Positions 4,871 to 6,579 of a stretch of 6,579 nucleotides of DNA are shown here, in pieces. This DNA is from Elusimicrobia bacterium CG06_land_8_20_14_3_00_38_11 (lineage in GTDB: Bacteria > Elusimicrobiota > UBA8919). The notes beneath the pieces were generated by a model, which worked only from the letters and a program-made list of their open reading frames with translations, did not search any database and was not told where the DNA came from. Both the position numbers and the translations under genes were made by a program. The DNA lies in the NCBI GenBank assembly GCA_002780205.1, contig PEVQ01000036.1, positions 1,462-8,040 of the forward strand, given 5' to 3'. Each line of letters starts with the position of its first letter. Position 1 is the first letter of the stretch.

Positions 4871-5497
4871 TTATCCGCCTGATTTAATCAGAAAAACGAC
4901 TCTTCTGTTCAATCTTTTGTTATCTTCCGTATCGTTCGGTCTCAATGGTTTATGTTCGCCGTAACCGATTGCGGCTATTTTATCCGCCGGAATTCCGTGC
5001 CGCTGCACCAGATATTTTACAACATTGGTGGCTCTTGCAGTAGATAATTCCCAGTTTGATGCAAATTGGGAGGTCGCAATCGGCACATTGTCGGTATGGC
5101 CTTCAACAATCAGGACACTTTTCGGATTTGATATACCGCTTTTTAACGCAGGAGTTATTGTGTCAATATATTGTTTCATAACCGATTGGAGTTCCGAACT
5201 GCCTGATGTAAAAAACGGCACTGTCTTCTGTTCCTGAAGTGAAATTTTAAGTCCATCCTTTGTCACTTCCACCTTACCCTCAATTCCCGCAGTTTTCATT
5301 GTTTCTGTTACTTGTTTGCTTGTCTTGTGCGTTGCAGGTAGTGCGGCGGCGCCTATTGCATACATCATTATAAAAAATGCGCAAAGTTCCGTCATCAAAT
5401 CGGCATAATTGATAAGCCACGGCGGCGCGGCATGTCCGACCTGAGAAACCCTCGGGTCATTTTCAGAAATAAATCCTCTCGGTGGTTTTAATATCAT
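4871..5497 (-). CDS. motB: flagellar motor stator protein MotB (compact)
   Basis: 208 aa. MotB is the stator subunit that anchors to peptidoglycan and carries the proton- or sodium-binding acid in its single membrane helix. Seen: a 25-residue cytoplasmic N-terminus, then PPWLINYADLMTELCAFFIM (25-44), the family signature with the ion-binding Asp33 (equivalent to E. coli Asp32). A short linker follows, then an OmpA-like peptidoglycan-binding domain with VEGHTDNVPI (131-140), NWELSTARATNVVKYL (148-163) and RLNRRVVFLI (195-204). It is shorter than B. subtilis MotB (about 260 aa) or E. coli MotB (about 308 aa), mainly through a short plug/linker and C-terminus. The start lies 3 nt after the motA stop; GGGA inside the end of motA, about 10 nt upstream, is a weak ribosome site, so coupling to motA is likely. 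Whether it uses H+ or Na+ cannot be read reliably. Confidence 0.95.
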   Translation of the reverse strand: MILKPPRGFISENDPRVSQVGHAAPPWLINYADLMTELCAFFIMMYAIGAAALPATHKTSKQVTETMKTAGIEGKVEVTKDGLKISLQEQKTVPFFTSGSSELQSVMKQYIDTITPALKSGISNPKSVLIVEGHTDNVPIATSQFASNWELSTARATNVVKYLVQRHGIPADKIAAIGYGEHKPLRPNDTEDNKRLNRRVVFLIKSGG

Positions 5498-5500
5498 AAA

Positions 5501-6286
5501 TTATTTTCCCGTTGATTTAATTGCCAGACGCTGCGCCGGCTCAAGGTATGCTTTCAGGTTTTGCTCCATGATTATCGGGCTTACACCTGACTGCAAAAGC
5601 AAAACACCTCTTATAACTATTTCCTTTACTAAAAGTTCCTCTTCACTGCGGCGGCGCAATTTTCCCGCCATCGGATAAAATAAAAGATACCCGGCCGTAA
5701 GTCCGTAAAAAGCAGAGGAAAGTGCCATTGCCATTCTTCCCGGAACTTCTTCCGGGTTTTTAACGCTGCTTAAAAGCAAAATCATTCCTAAAACGGTTCC
5801 AATAATTCCGAAAGCGGGTGAATAAGTACCAAGCGAGTTAAAAATTTCCTGCCCGACTTTGTGTCGCTCTCTGATAAACCCGATTTCAGTATCCAACATA
5901 CTGCTGATAAATTGAGAATCAAATCCGTCAATTACTAACTGCGTGCCTCGTCTCATAAAATCATTTTTTACATTTTTTACATCGCCCTCAAGTGCGAGCA
6001 GCCCTTCCGTTCTTGCTTTTTTTGTAAAATCAACAAATGTGCTGACAATCTCGGTTGTATCTTCGCTACCGCTGGTAAAAAGAACCTTTCTTAAAACTTT
6101 GGATACACCTAAAACCTGTCTTAACGGATAATTTACAAGAAGAGCACAAAGCGTTCCGCCGATAACTACCATAATGCCTTCTACACTCCAAAAAAGTCCT
6201 AAGGCGGCAACACCCTGCTGTAATACAATTGCTCCTACAGCCAATCCTAAAAATACGATTATGCCTGTAACTGTCGCTATGTCCAT
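5501..6286 (-). CDS. motA: flagellar motor stator protein MotA
   Basis: 261 aa, close to the usual length. MotA forms the pentameric ion-channel ring around MotB dimers and drives the rotor through its cytoplasmic loop. Four membrane helices are visible: about 4-22, 33-52, 155-173 and 186-207. The large cytoplasmic loop contains ARTEGLLALE (91-100), matching the conserved charged region that touches FliG in E. coli MotA. SLGTYSPAFGIIGTVLGMI (151-169) is the family signature with the conserved Pro157. AFYGLTAGYLLFYPMAGKL (192-210) is helix 4 with the second conserved Pro (205). ACGGAGG provides a ribosome site 7 nt before the ATG, within the 13-nt gap after flbD. The flbD-motA-motB order is the arrangement found in spirochaetes and other deep diderm lineages. 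Confidence 0.97.
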   Translation of the reverse strand: MDIATVTGIIVFLGLAVGAIVLQQGVAALGLFWSVEGIMVVIGGTLCALLVNYPLRQVLGVSKVLRKVLFTSGSEDTTEIVSTFVDFTKKARTEGLLALEGDVKNVKNDFMRRGTQLVIDGFDSQFISSMLDTEIGFIRERHKVGQEIFNSLGTYSPAFGIIGTVLGMILLLSSVKNPEEVPGRMAMALSSAFYGLTAGYLLFYPMAGKLRRRSEEELLVKEIVIRGVLLLQSGVSPIIMEQNLKAYLEPAQRLAIKSTGK

Positions 6287-6299
6287 AAATTAACCTCCG

Positions 6300-6485
6300 T
6301 TATTTGTTATGTATTTTTTTTCTAAACTCAACAATCCTGTTTGTAACTTCCTCCGGAGTTTCTTTAACGATTGTGCTTTTTCCCGTTGTTAAAAGAATCG
6401 TAGTATTCGGATGACATTCCATTTTTTCTATTAAGTCGGGATTAATATAAATTTCTTCACCGTTAAGTTTCGTCAGTTTAATCAT
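6300..6485 (-). CDS. flbD: flagellar FlbD/SwrD family protein
   Basis: 61 aa from the ATG at 6485. Family features: MIKLTKLNGEE at the start, INPDLIEKME (14-23), TTGKSTIVKETPEEV (33-47), and a basic C-terminus. This is the pattern of the small FlbD family (PF06289), which includes B. subtilis SwrD (YlzI), a cytoplasmic protein reported to raise stator power for swarming. That known role fits a gene immediately ahead of motA and motB. A longer frame to 6572 is rejected because it would read through the promoter and a hairpin and adds a hydrophobic, non-homologous leader. No Shine-Dalgarno precedes the ATG; the promoter position suggests a leaderless or nearly leaderless mRNA. It should not be confused with Caulobacter FlbD, an unrelated NtrC-type regulator. 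Confidence 0.93.
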   Translation of the reverse strand: MIKLTKLNGEEIYINPDLIEKMECHPNTTILLTTGKSTIVKETPEEVTNRIVEFRKKIHNK

Positions 6486-6492
6486 TAATGTG

Positions 6493-6521
6493 ATTTTACA
6501 AAAATGAAATAAAAAAGTCAA
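6493..6521 (-). promoter_or_regulatory. sigma-70 type promoter of the flbD-motA-motB cluster
   Basis: On the minus strand TTGACT (6516-6521) and TAAAAT (6493-6498) are separated by exactly 17 nt, each one base off the sigma-70 consensus. Transcription would start about 7 nt after the -10, near 6485-6487, at or within two bases of the flbD ATG. This is a housekeeping-type signal rather than the sigma-28 or sigma-54 promoters common for flagellar genes. Confidence 0.75.
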
Positions 6522-6542
6522 GCAGAAAAATTGCAAATAAAA

Positions 6543-6569
6543 ATGAATTGGGAACAGTCCCCAATTCAT
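6543..6569 (-). terminator. hairpin with T-rich tail, probable terminator of an upstream leftward gene
   Basis: ATGAATTGGG (6543-6552) and CCCAATTCAT (6560-6569) form a perfect 10-bp stem with a 7-nt loop. On the minus strand it is followed by TTTTATTTG, a modest U-tract. It lies just upstream of the flbD promoter, as expected for the end of a preceding leftward gene. The GGGGACTGTTCCC centre also resembles dispersed palindromes seen in many environmental genomes, so a REP-like repeat is an alternative. Confidence 0.6.
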
Positions 6570-6579
6570 CATTGTAGCG

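Noticed and set aside
2137..4882. Several plus-strand frames of 60-98 codons opposite ppdK
   Set aside because: They are antisense shadows of a conserved enzyme gene, with Phe/Ser-rich composition typical of reverse-strand translation and no convincing starts.
6486..6572. N-terminal extension of FlbD to 6572
   Set aside because: It runs through the hairpin and both promoter elements and adds a Phe-rich segment not found in the FlbD family, which begins at MIKLTKLNG.

Overview
The window reads as one almost continuous leftward (minus-strand) gene cluster from a motile, diderm bacterium of moderate-to-low GC. A flagellar stator set (flbD/swrD-like, motA, motB) implies a flagellum. Two lipoproteins, one of them a BamD/YbgF-like tetratricopeptide protein, imply an outer membrane. 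Very AT-rich spacers, heptanucleotide repeats and REP-like palindromes resemble what is seen in several uncultured diderm phyla, but the sequence alone does not fix the phylum.

Layout in transcription order, right to left. A hairpin followed by a T-rich stretch (6543-6569) probably ends an upstream leftward gene. A near-consensus sigma-70 type promoter (6493-6521) follows, so close to the flbD start that the mRNA is probably leaderless. Then come flbD (6300-6485), motA (5501-6286), a compact motB (4871-5497) and pyruvate phosphate dikinase ppdK (2107-4845), with gaps of 13, 3 and 25 nt and good ribosome binding sites for motA and ppdK. After ppdK lie two tiny membrane-protein genes joined by a TAATG stop/start overlap (31 aa, 1989-2084; 59 aa, 1810-1989). 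Next are a TPR lipoprotein (1205-1807), a beta-sandwich-like lipoprotein (369-1082), a short block of palindromes (257-363), and the first 88 codons of a secreted von Willebrand factor A protein that runs off the left edge.

How the genes fit together: the right half is a flagellar motor module with a central-carbon/energy enzyme attached. The left half is an envelope module of two lipoproteins, a secreted VWA protein and two small inner-membrane peptides. No terminator is visible between motB and the first lipoprotein, so one long transcript is possible.

The most unusual signal is in the signal peptides of the two lipoproteins. Their hydrophobic cores, and in one case also the basic n-region, are encoded by tandem heptanucleotide repeats. 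Because 7 is not a multiple of 3, the repeat cycles through all frames, so any change in copy number not divisible by three would shift the frame. Both genes therefore look like candidate phase-variable (contingency) loci. The heptads share an ACTT core, occur in both orientations, and are followed by a near-identical 21-nt lipobox cassette.

No tRNA, rRNA, CRISPR array, transposase gene or intact insertion sequence was seen. No gap longer than 300 bases lacks a gene.
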